Shown: positions 11,724 through 19,970 of the stretch, piece after piece
Numbering within the stretch: position 1 is the stretch's first letter
How the letters are laid out: each line of letters begins with the position of its first letter
NCBI RefSeq assembly: GCF_024679245.1
Contig: NC_090187.1
Coordinates: forward strand, 1,013,298 to 1,077,297
Reading direction: 5' to 3'
DNA length: 64,000 bases
Source of the DNA: Pseudorasbora parva
Lineage: Eukaryota; Chordata; Actinopteri; Cypriniformes; Gobionidae
Program-made: the position numbers and the translations under genes
Notes under the pieces: generated by a model
Databases searched by the model: none
What the model was told of the DNA's origin: nothing
What the model saw: the letters and a program-made list of their open reading frames with translations, nothing else

Positions 11724-12903
11724 ATCATATAACACTATAATCCTGATTACAGGCCAAGAAAACACATGCTCAACCCATATTATTATTATTTTACTATACC
11801 TTTATTAAACCAGGGAATACAATCACATTGAGATATTTCATTTACAAGTGAGCCCTGGCCAAGGTAGCAGCACACAAAAAACTAAATAAAAACCAACAAA
11901 GTGAAATTAAATACATATCATCATAGCTTTGAGATCAGACTGTTGAATATTTCTATTCAGCAAGGATGCGTTAAATTGACCAAAAACGTCAGCTTTCTAT
12001 AAATTAAACAATCCTGAAAATTTATAAAAATCATTATCCGGGGCAGTCGCCAACTATACACTGTACGGGTCAAAATTATACATTTTTTCTTCATGCCAAA
12101 AATCATTAGGATATTAAGACCATGTTCCATGAAGACAGTTTGTTACTGTAAATATATCCTAAATGTATTATTAGTAGTGATATGCATTGCTGAGGACTTC
12201 ATTTGGACAACTTTAAAGGAGATTTTCTCAATATTTAGATTTTTTGCACCCTCAGATTTCAGATTTTCAAACCACATATCAACGTACAGATTATTTATTG
12301 CTGATTTATTAATCACAATTTCCAAAAATCGACCCTAATGGTTTTGTGGTCCAGGGTCACATATTTACTGACATATTGCTTGAGACTTACTTATACAACA
12401 ATTATAATTTAACTTTATTTGGAGCACTTCTTTATTGCACAATGCACGTTTTTTAATATCAAGCCTGACATGTTAATATCATTAGCTATTAGTAAGGATA
12501 GTTTGATCATTGTACAACATTAGACTTTAAATGTAAGATATGGCTATCTTTATTGTGCCTAAAACAATAGTGTGTGTTAGATGTGTTTAATGTCCGAGTC
12601 CGTGGAATATCGGGGCATGTTGTCACAGAGAGATTAACGTGTATTATAAAAAAAATCCAACATCCGATCTACACGAAACACAGTAAATATATAAATATAG
12701 CCTATGCAAAATCGTTTATTTTATCTGTATATGTGTCTCATGTGCACTCGTGAAAATAACACTTGAGCATATTAATATTTCACAACAAGTAGCCGAAGGT
12801 TCGGATCTGACTCACCCGACAGAAGAGAAAGCAGAGAGAAGCAGGAGTGGAGGATGAGGAGAGGTCTGGCTTTCATCGTAGAGTCCGGAGAAGTGATGTT
12901 CAT
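2406..12903 (-). CDS. chrna3: Neuronal nAChR subunit alpha-3 (5 of 6 exons; 3' end off window)
   Basis: Alpha subunit of a pentameric acetylcholine-gated cation channel in the plasma membrane of neurons. Five exons with GT-AG borders join without a frame break: 12816-12876 (or from 12903), 11349-11488, 7126-7170, 4353-4462 and 2406-3447. From the inner start they total 466 codons. The product has a signal peptide, the Cys-loop [15 protein letters not shown], the alpha-defining vicinal cysteines in YNCCEE, TM1-TM3 and the start of the cytoplasmic loop. The run [18 protein letters not shown] and the loop sequence favour alpha3 over alpha6, though some positions are alpha6-like. The terminal exon with EDWKY and TM4 was not found between 1 and 2405 and should lie to the left. 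The order with the beta gene at 19412-49872 matches CHRNA3-CHRNB4. The gene looks intact. Confidence 0.88.
3466..4277. mobile_element. hAT-like MITE in chrna3 intron 4
   Basis: The terminal repeats are CAGAGGTGGACAAATAC at the left and CAGAGCTGGACAGTCCC at the right (minus strand). They are flanked by 8-bp direct repeats AAAACAGA (3458-3465) and GAAACAGA (4278-4285), identical at 7 of 8 positions, as expected for hAT insertion. No coding capacity is seen. The left end lies only 18 nt from the exon 5 acceptor AG. Confidence 0.8.
4353..4462 (-). CDS. chrna3: chrna3 exon 4
   Basis: A 110-bp exon, the usual size for this family. The acceptor TTTTATAG precedes G4462 and the donor GTAAGT begins at 4352. 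It reads [16 protein letters not shown] and ends WKPDIVLYN plus AA, then exon 5. This is the loop A/E part of the ligand-binding domain. Confidence 0.95.
4480..4805. repeat. Degenerate AACGTTC/AACATTC-rich dispersed repeat
   Basis: Short inverted words such as GAACATTC, AAACATT and AATGTTC recur. The stretch CTCTCAAAG.TATGAACAAACGTTC is shared with 57995-58020, and related sequence continues at 59150-59360. It fills the chrna3 intron 3 sequence between exon 4 and the adjacent Tc1-like element. Confidence 0.5.
4808..5822 (-). mobile_element. Tc1-like transposon, copy 1
   Basis: Inverted ends TACTCTATATTGCCAAAAG at the left and TACACTATATTGCCAAAAG at the right (minus strand) include the TA target. 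The minus strand encodes a broken transposase. A second copy lies at 56615-57677. Relative to that copy, this one lacks about 110 bp around 5640 but keeps the left terminal repeat. It lies in chrna3 intron 3. Confidence 0.85.
4868..5278 (-). pseudogene. Tc1-like transposase, C-terminal half
   Basis: A 136-residue frame contains QHDCAPVH and [17 protein letters not shown]. The second Asp and the Glu are 34 residues apart, the DD34E spacing of Tc1 transposases. The upstream catalytic Asp and the DNA-binding domain are in other frames or missing, so the copy is inactive. Confidence 0.8.
5823..7125. other. chrna3 intron 3, remaining sequence
   Basis: This stretch is mostly A+T-rich sequence with a short (TA)n at about 6240-6257. 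I see no open frame, RNA gene or clear repeat end in it. Part of it could be unique intron sequence. Confidence 0.5.
7126..7170 (-). CDS. chrna3: chrna3 exon 3 (45 bp)
   Basis: The acceptor TTTTTTCACAG precedes G7170 and the donor GTAAGC begins at 7125. It reads [15 protein letters not shown], in phase 0 at both ends. A 45-bp third exon is characteristic of vertebrate neuronal nAChR genes; the beta gene in this window has the same exon size. Confidence 0.96.
7171..7420. other. chrna3 intron 2, part next to exon 3
   Basis: About 250 bp with no recognised repeat ends and no open frame of note. Confidence 0.4.
7421..8075 (+). mobile_element. Tc1-like transposon (TACACCGATCAGGCATAACA family), copy 1
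   Basis: Inverted terminal repeats TACACCGATCAGGCATAACA (left) and TACACTGATCAAGCATAACA (right, minus strand) include TA at each end. The plus strand encodes the N-terminal helix-turn-helix part of a transposase, while most of the catalytic domain is deleted. A second, right-truncated copy is at 48076-48445. Confidence 0.88.
7559..7903 (+). pseudogene. Tc1-like transposase N-terminus
   Basis: From ATG at 7559 the frame reads [20 protein letters not shown] then a region with [12 protein letters not shown] and GRPRLIDD, a paired-like helix-turn-helix with GRPR hook. It loses similarity after about residue 85, and no DDE core follows. It is a deletion derivative. Confidence 0.8.
8386..8706. repeat. 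Fold-back palindromic MITE, about 320 bp
   Basis: The left arm (from GGGAGCTCTTAAAGGGACAG) and the right arm (ending CTGTCCCTTTAAGAGCTCCC) are inverted copies about 150 bp long around a short centre near 8560. The arms carry the AAAGGG.CAG.TCACCC terminal motif seen in many cyprinid MITEs. It lies in chrna3 intron 2. Confidence 0.85.
8707..10761. other. chrna3 intron 2, no gene recognised
   Basis: The stretch includes a poly(T) run near 8836, a short (CA)n near 9282-9302, a further terminal motif TTAAAGGGTTAGTTCA at 9639-9654 that marks a damaged MITE end, and otherwise unassigned sequence. Short open frames here show no domain. I see no RNA gene. Confidence 0.45.
10762..10953. mobile_element. 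Short MITE with CACT(G/A)TAAAAAA ends
   Basis: CACTATAAAAAAATAT on the left and CACTGTAAAAAAAAGG (minus strand) on the right form inverted ends of an A+T-rich element of about 190 bp. No coding sequence is present. Confidence 0.55.
11349..11488 (-). CDS. chrna3: chrna3 exon 2
   Basis: The acceptor GATTCAG precedes G11488 and the donor GTGAGT begins at 11348. It starts in phase 1 and reads [15 protein letters not shown] then [19 protein letters not shown] and ends SMSQLVKV. It holds the mature N-terminal helix and a glycosylation motif NVS. The 140-bp length equals 2 + 138, so the exit is in phase 0. Confidence 0.95.
11644..11722. repeat. (CA)n microsatellite
   Basis: A nearly pure CA tract of about 78 bp in chrna3 intron 1, roughly 155 bp upstream of exon 2. 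Confidence 0.98.
11723..12815. other. chrna3 intron 1, A+T-rich
   Basis: A+T-rich sequence without a supported gene. Short frames at 12093-12338 on both strands overlap each other and show no domain, so I treat them as chance. Confidence 0.5.
12816..12876 (-). CDS. chrna3: chrna3 exon 1 (signal peptide)
   Basis: The start is placed at ATG 12876-12874, giving [21 protein letters not shown], written here as [12 protein letters not shown] and FSLLSLLSG. This is a classic basic-then-hydrophobic signal peptide. The donor GTGAGT begins at 12815, in phase 1, and completes Gly with exon 2. An in-frame upstream ATG at 12903 would add nine polar residues and cannot be excluded. A (GA)n tract lies immediately upstream. 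Confidence 0.85.
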
Positions 12904-12911
12904 CCGAGAGG

Positions 12912-12915
<4 letters not shown>

Positions 12916-12989
<74 letters not shown>
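12916..12989. repeat. (GA)n/(CT)n tract at the chrna3 5' end
   Basis: Thirty-seven GA units on the plus strand, so a polypyrimidine (CT)n tract on the coding strand. It ends 13 nt upstream of the outer ATG (12903) and 40 nt upstream of the preferred ATG (12876), so it lies in the 5' UTR or core promoter. Confidence 0.95.
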
Positions 12990-12993
<4 letters not shown>

Positions 12994-13102
12994 GCTGCCA
13001 CTCTTCGAGTCCTTTCTTGATTATATGCACCAGTAATTTACATACTAGAATAAATGCATGTTTATTAAAATTCCTTTAACTTGATAATGCATTTTAAAAT
13101 AG

Positions 13103-15942
13103 AAGACGTTCCTCTTTCAGACGAGCACAATCAGAGTTATAATAATAAATGCCCTGGCTCGTACAAGCTTTAAAATGGCAGTGAAAGGTAGTCCAAAATT
13201 TAAAGCCCATAAAAGTTCATCTGTCCATCATAAAAGTTCATCCATCCATCATAAAAGAGCATCATAAAAGTTCATCTATCCATCATAAAAGAGCATCATA
13301 AAAGTTCATCCATCCATCATAAAAGTTCATCCATCCATCATAAAAGTGCATCTATCCATCATAAAAGTGCATCTATCCATCATAAAAGTGCATCTATCAT
13401 CATAAAAGTGCATCTGTCCATCATAAAAGTGCATCTATCCATCATAAAAGTGCATCTATCATCATAAAAGTGCATCTATCCATCATAAAAGTTCATCCAT
13501 CCATCATAAAAGTGCATCTATCCATCATAAAAGTGCATCTATCCATCATAAAAGTGCATCTGTCCATCATAAAAGTGCATCTATCCATCATAAAAGTGCA
13601 TCTATCATCATAAAAGTGCATCTATCATCATAAAAGTTCATCCATCCATCATAAAAGTTCATCCATCCATCATAAAAGTGCATCTATCCATCATAAAAGT
13701 GCATCTATCCATCATAAAAGTGCATCTATCATCATAAAAGTGCATCTATCCATCATAAAAGTGCATCTATCCATCATAAAAGTGCATCTATCCATTATAA
13801 AAGTGCATCTGTCCATCATAAAAGTTCATCCATCCATCATAAAAGTTCATCCATCCATCATAAAAGTGCATCTATCCATCATAAAAGTTCATCCATCCAT
13901 CATAAAAGTTCATCCATCCATCATAAAAGTGCATCTATCCATCATAAAAGTTCATCCATCCATCATAAAAGTTCATCCATCCATCATAAAAGTGCATCTA
14001 TCCATCATAAAAGTTCATCCATCCATCATAAAAGTTCATCCATCCATCATAAAAGTGCATCTATCCATCATAAAAGTTCATCCATCCATCATAAAAGTTC
14101 ATCCATCCATCATAAAAGTTCATCCATCCATCATAAAAGTGCACCTGTCCATCATAAAAGAGCATCATAAAAGTTCATCCATCCATCATAAAAGAGCATC
14201 TATCCATCATAAAAGAGCATCTATCCATCATAAAAGTGCATCTATCCATCATAAAAGAGCATCTATCCATCATAAAAGAGCATCTATCCATCATAAAAGT
14301 GCATCTATCCATCATAAAAGAGCATCTATCCATCATAAAAGAGCATCTATCCATCATAAAAGTGCATCTGTCCATCATAAAAGTGCATCTATCCATCATA
14401 AAAGTGCATCTATCCATCATAAAAGTGCATCTGTCCATCATAAAAGTGCATCTGTCCATCATAAAAGTTCATCCATCCATCATAAAAGTTCATCCATCCA
14501 TCATAAAAGTGCATCTATCCATCATAAAAGTTCATCCATCCATCATAAAAGTTCATCCATCCATCATAAAAGTGCATCTATCCATCATAAAAGTTCATCC
14601 ATCCATCATAAAAGTTCATCCATCCATCATAAAAGTTCATCCATCCATCATAAAAGTGCACCTGTCCATCATAAAAGAGCATCATAAAAGTTCATCCATC
14701 CATCATAAAAGTGCATCTATCCATCATAAAAGAGCATCTATCCATCATAAAAGAGCATCTATCCATCATAAAAGTGCATCTGTCCATCATAAAAGTGCAT
14801 CTATCCATCATAAAAGTGCATCTATCCATCATAAAAGTGCATCTGTCCATCATAAAAGTGCATCTGTCCATCATAAAAGTTCATCCATCCATCATAAAAG
14901 TGCATCTATCCATCATAAAAGTGCATCTGTCCATCATAAAAGTTCATCCATCCATCATAAAAGTGCATCTATCCATCATAAAAGTTCATCCATCCATCAT
15001 AAAAGTTCATCCATCCATCATAAAAGTGCATCTATCCATCATAAAAGTTCATCCATCCATCATAAAAGTTCATCCATCCATCATAAAAGTGCATCTATCC
15101 ATCATAAAAGTTCATCCATCCATCATAAAAGTTCATCCATCCATCATAAAAGTGCATCTATCCATCATAAAAGTTCATCCATCCATCATAAAAGTGCATC
15201 TGTCCATCATAAAAGTGCATCTATCCATCATAAAAGTGCATCCATCCATCATAAAAGTTCATCCATCCATCATAAAAGTGCATCTATCCATCATAAAAGT
15301 GCATCCATCCATCATAAAAGTTCATCCATCCATCATAAAAGTGCATCCATCCATCATAAAAGTTCATCCATCCATCATAAAAGTGCATCTGTCCATCATA
15401 AAAGTGCATCTATCCATCATAAAAGTGCATCTATCCATCATAAAAGTTCATCCATCCATCATAAAAGTTCATCCATCCATCATAAAAGTGCATCTATCCA
15501 TCATAAAAGTTCATCCATCCATCATAAAAGTGCATCTGTCCATCATAAAAGTGCATCTATCCATCATAAAAGTGCTCCACACGGCTCCGGGGGTTAATAA
15601 AGACCTTCTGAAGTGAATTGATGCACTTGTGTAAGAAACATATCTGCAACACTTTGTATTAACTACAGCTTTCATTTTCAACTTACAGGAAAAGCATAAC
15701 TGGCAGCTTTGCAGATGATGTTGGGTGTATTATAAGTTAAATAACGAAGGTGGTCCATTTTTTGGGCTTCAAATTTTGGGCTCCCATTCACTGCCATTAT
15801 AAAGCTAGGAAGAGCAAGGACATGTATTAATATAACTCTGATTATGTCCGTCTGAAAGAAAAATGTCATACACACCTAGGATGACTTGAGGGAGAGGAAA
15901 TTATGGAGTAATTTTTATTTTTGGGTGAACTATTCCTTTAAT
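13103..15942. mobile_element. Fold-back DNA element hosting minisatellite array 1
   Basis: The sequence 13103-13207 is repeated in inverted orientation at 15765-15868. Both contain CAGAGTTAT, a run like AATGGCAGTGAA, and CCAAAATTT.AAGCCC. The right side continues to GGGTGAACTATTCCTTTAA at 15942, a common cyprinid MITE terminus. The 21-bp array and the sequence GTGCTCCACACGGCTCCGGG lie between the arms. It lies in the chrna3-chrnb4 intergenic region. Confidence 0.7.
13207..15574. repeat. 21-bp minisatellite array 1 (about 113 units)
   Basis: The unit is CATCTATCCATCATAAAAGTG with variants (CATCTGTCC, TTCATCCATCC, GAGCATC). Some units lack one C (20 bp) and a few are shorter. A three-unit pattern of two TTCATCC units and one TGCATCT unit recurs from about 13860 to 14110. 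A block containing the rare GCACCTGTCC unit appears at about 14142 and again at about 14658, showing duplication of a 516-bp block. Long open frames here result only from 21 being a multiple of three. Confidence 0.97.
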
Positions 15943-16836
<894 letters not shown>

Positions 16837-18110
16837 TACAAACCCGATTCCAAAAAAGTTGGGACACTGTACAAATTGTGAATAAAAACAGACTGCAATG
16901 AAGTTTCAAATGTCAATATTTTATTCAGAATACAACACAGATGACAAATCACATGTTTAAACTGAGAAAAAAGTGAAAAATAAGTTGATTTTAAATGTCA
17001 TGGCATCAACACATCTCAGTAAAGTTGTGCCGTGGCCATGTTTCCCGCTGTGTGTCATCCCCTCTTCTTTTTATATCAGTCTGCAAACGTCTGGGGACTG
17101 AGGAGACGAGCTGCTCAAGTTTAGGAATAGGAATGTTGTCCCATTCTTGTCTAATACAGGCTTCTAGCTGCTCAACTGTCTTAGGTCTTCTTTATCGCAT
17201 CTTCCTCTTTATGATGCGCCAAATGTTTTCTAATGGTGAAAGATCTGGACTGCAGGCTGGCCATTTCAGTGCCGGATCCTTCTTCTGCGCAGCCATGATG
17301 TTGTAATTGATGCAGTGTGTGGTCTGGCATTGTCATGTTGGAGAATGAAAGGTCTTCCCTGAAGGAGACGCCGTCTGGATGGAGCAGATGTTGCTCTAGA
17401 ACTTGGATAGACCTTTCAGCATTGATGGCCTTTCCAGATGTGTAAGCTGCCCATGCCACACACACTCATGAACCCCAGACCATCAGAGATCAGCTTCTGA
17501 ACTAAAACCTGAGAACAATTTGGGTTGTCCTTGTCCTCTTTTTGTCTGACCCCAGAACAGTTTTCCACTTTGCCACAGTCCATTTTAAATGAGCCTTGGC
17601 CCAGAGGAAACGCCTGCGCTTCTGGATCATGTTTAGATATGGCTTCTTCTCTGACCTGTAGAGTTTTAGCCGGTGACGGCGAATGGTATGGTGGATTGTG
17701 TTCACCAATGTTTTCTGGAAGTATTCCTGAGCCCATGTTGTGATGTCCATTACAGGAGCATTCCTGTGTGTGATGCAGTGCCGTCTAAGGGCTGAAGATC
17801 ACCAGCATCCAGTTTGGTTTTGACCCTTGACCCTTACGCTCAGAGATTGTTCCAGATTCTCTGAATCTTTGTATGATATTATGCGCTGTAGATGATGATA
17901 ACTTCAAACTCTTTGCAGTGTTTCTCTGAGAAACTCCTTTCTGATATTGCTCCACTATTGTCCGCCGCAAAATGTCTCACTTTCAACATTTGATATTTTA
18001 TCTATATTCTACTGTAAATACAATAAAAGTTTATGAAATTTGTAAATTATTGCATTCCTTTTTTATTCACAATTTGTACAGTGTCCCAAGTTTTTTGAAT
18101 CGGGTTTGTA
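16837..18110 (-). mobile_element. Tc1/mariner element (TACAAACCCGATTCC family)
   Basis: Inverted ends TACAAACCCGATTCCAAAAA (left) and TACAAACCCGATTCAAAAAA (right, minus strand) are followed by GTTGGGACACTGTAC-like sequence on both sides. The length is 1274 bp, near full size for a Tc1-type element. The transposase on the minus strand is split over several frames. Confidence 0.88.
17502..17970 (-). pseudogene. Tc1/mariner transposase, frameshifted
   Basis: One frame (17785-17970) has RRTIVEQYQKGVSQRNTAKS followed by a helix-turn-helix-like SSTAHNIIQRFRESG. Another (17502-17750) has YLNMIQKRRRFLWAKAHLKW and KWKTVLGSDKK, the region leading to the first catalytic Asp. The two parts are in different frames. 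Confidence 0.75.
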
Positions 18111-18835
18111 AAAACAGTCAAACCAGAAGCAGCGTTTCTCACTCGAGGTAGATTCAGTTGAAACTGCATTAAACACAATCTCGAGAGTATGAAAGCATTT
18201 AATCGACTCTTCTGTGGAAGCGTTTTTACATATAATAGAATACAATCTGCTTTGTGTGCATCTCTTCATAAACCAGCTGCTGTTACTGATGACATTCAGG
18301 TGATTGGTTTCATAACGAGTACAATCCATCACAGAACCTTTGAAGAACAGAAAGAGTTGCAACACTAAAACATTATATTTCAAAAGTTGTAAATAAAATA
18401 CTATTGGAGTACATTAAATTATATGATTTCAGTCTTTAAAATGTCACATTTAATTCAATGTGTTGCCGTTTCTTCCTAATTACTTGTGAAATTTACTAGC
18501 AATTTCGAATTGAAAGTACTTCAATAAAACGTCAACAAAAAAAAAAAAAATGTGTAAAAACATGTAGGATAATTAAAAGCGTGTCATTTCTGTCGACGTC
18601 AAAATAATCTTATCCCAGCTTTATATGCAGAGAAAACATAGGCCATTTGTGGATTTATTGCCTTGAAAAGTGACTAACAATGACTCAACCAATAAGATGA
18701 GTCGGTGGGTGGAGTTAACTACTTTTTCTGACCAATGGCAGACAAGGCGGGTGAAAACCATTATGAAAACAATCATAATTTCTGCAGTTTAGCGCCATTA
18801 GTCACCCGAGAGTCAAATACTGACATGTTCTGGGC
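18111..18835. other. chrnb4 downstream / possible 3' UTR region
   Basis: A+T-rich sequence with poly(A) near 18538-18550. A minus-strand AATAAA lies at 18654-18659, about 755 nt downstream of the chrnb4 stop. It is a candidate polyadenylation signal, but only the hexamer supports it. Confidence 0.35.
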
Positions 18836-19312
18836 ATAGACTGTAATAAATATGGCCGTAGTGTTAGTGGCGTCACCCATAGGATTCCGATGAGCCGTTC
18901 TGAAGCGTAGAGACGAGTCGTCGCCATCTTGTGAGCGAGTCATCGCGCGTCACTTCCGGATAACAGGAAATGGGCAAAAAGGCGGGATGTGGGCGGAGCT
19001 TAGGTGACGCAATGACTATAGACGGCGGATAAATGGCTATCCACCTGTCACTCAAAGTAACCACGCCCTTAATTATGCAGAGCTTTAAGGCTTTATATAA
19101 CGTAAACGAATGAGTTATAAAATAATTCACCCCCTCACTGTCGTCATGAAGGTCAAAATTAGCCGTGTAGACCAAAACCACAATTTGTCCCAGACTGTAA
19201 ACATGTTTTTTTCTGCGGTAAAGTTGGGCATTTTAACATGAGGCTCAATGAGATTCTGCTCCTTCTGGAGCCGCTCTAGTGGCCAGTGGAGGAATTGCAG
19301 TTTAGATTACTT
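18836..19312. repeat. Probable dispersed repeat downstream of chrnb4
   Basis: A G+C-richer stretch begins ATAGACTGTAATAAATATGGCC and contains GGCGTCACCCATAGGATTCC, resembling a frequent cyprinid repeat. I see no second copy in this window, so the call rests on recognition only. Confidence 0.35.
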
Positions 19313-19411
19313 CCGTATGTCGCGGGAGGAGCCGCTTGGTTCTGGGTCACATGATTCCTGGTCTGAGGAAAACGCTCTACATTGCTGTGCTATATAACAG
19401 TAGATGCTCAG

Positions 19412-19585
19412 TCATATCCCATCCCGTCTGGAGCTCTCCGAGCCGGATTGCTGCATGGGAACGCCCTGGTTCTGGAAGAGCGGCTGGAGGAACAGACCCA
19501 GAGTTCCCACCACACACACGATCACAAAGATCCACAGAAACAAGCGGTCCACCACCATGGCCACATACTTCCAGTCCTCGATGAC
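19412..19585 (-). CDS. chrnb4: chrnb4 exon 6 (TM4 and C-terminus)
   Basis: The acceptor TCTGCCTAG precedes G19585 and the frame is in phase 0, so DDDQS joins [17 protein letters not shown]4 follows ([20 protein letters not shown]), then [19 protein letters not shown] and a TGA at 19412-19414. Exons 5 and 6 belong together because the family motif DDDQSV.EDWKY is rebuilt exactly across 21.5 kb. Confidence 0.93.
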   Translation of the reverse strand, partial: VIEDWKYVAMVVDRLFLWIFVIVCVVGTLGLFLQPLFQNQGVPMQQSGSESSRRDGI

Positions 19586-19884
19586 CTAGGCAGAGAAAGC
19601 CTCATTAATAACATTACTGACCGCTAATGAAGGACGAGCACACAGAACGAGTGCTCCATCCTCAGACTGATGACCTCTGCACTTCTTCTTTATTAGGAGT
19701 GCAAAAATTACAACAGAGTAAACACAGAATACAACAACAAAACACAAAAACAAAAATAAAACAGCAGTAATAGTAACAGCAATAAAACTAAAATAAGCAG
19801 AACTGACAAATAATAGTAGAAGTATTTAAATAGTAATAGCATGTATAATAATAATGATGATAAATGTAAAAAATATTTTTTGAA

Positions 19885-19970
<86 letters not shown>

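Noticed and set aside
12093..12338. Overlapping 60-81 codon frames on both strands in chrna3 intron 1
   Set aside because: A+T-rich chance frames without domains or splice context.
2406..12903. Calling the alpha gene chrna6
   Set aside because: Some positions are alpha6-like ([10 protein letters not shown] region, LWLRH), but [17 protein letters not shown] and the [19 protein letters not shown] loop fit alpha3 better, and the neighbour is beta4/beta2-type, not beta3.
13207..15574. CRISPR-like regular repeats
   Set aside because: Units are directly tandem with no unique spacers, the setting is a vertebrate genome and no cas genes are present.
13740..15616. Three overlapping open frames of 300-450 codons with IIKVHLS / HHKSSSI repeats
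   Set aside because: They come from the 21-bp minisatellite, whose unit length is a multiple of three and lacks stops in some frames. No start context, domain or unique sequence.
19412..19585. TM4 exon assigned to chrna3 instead of chrnb4
   Set aside because: It lies upstream of chrna3 exon 1 in gene direction, and it joins chrnb4 exon 5 in phase to restore the family motif.
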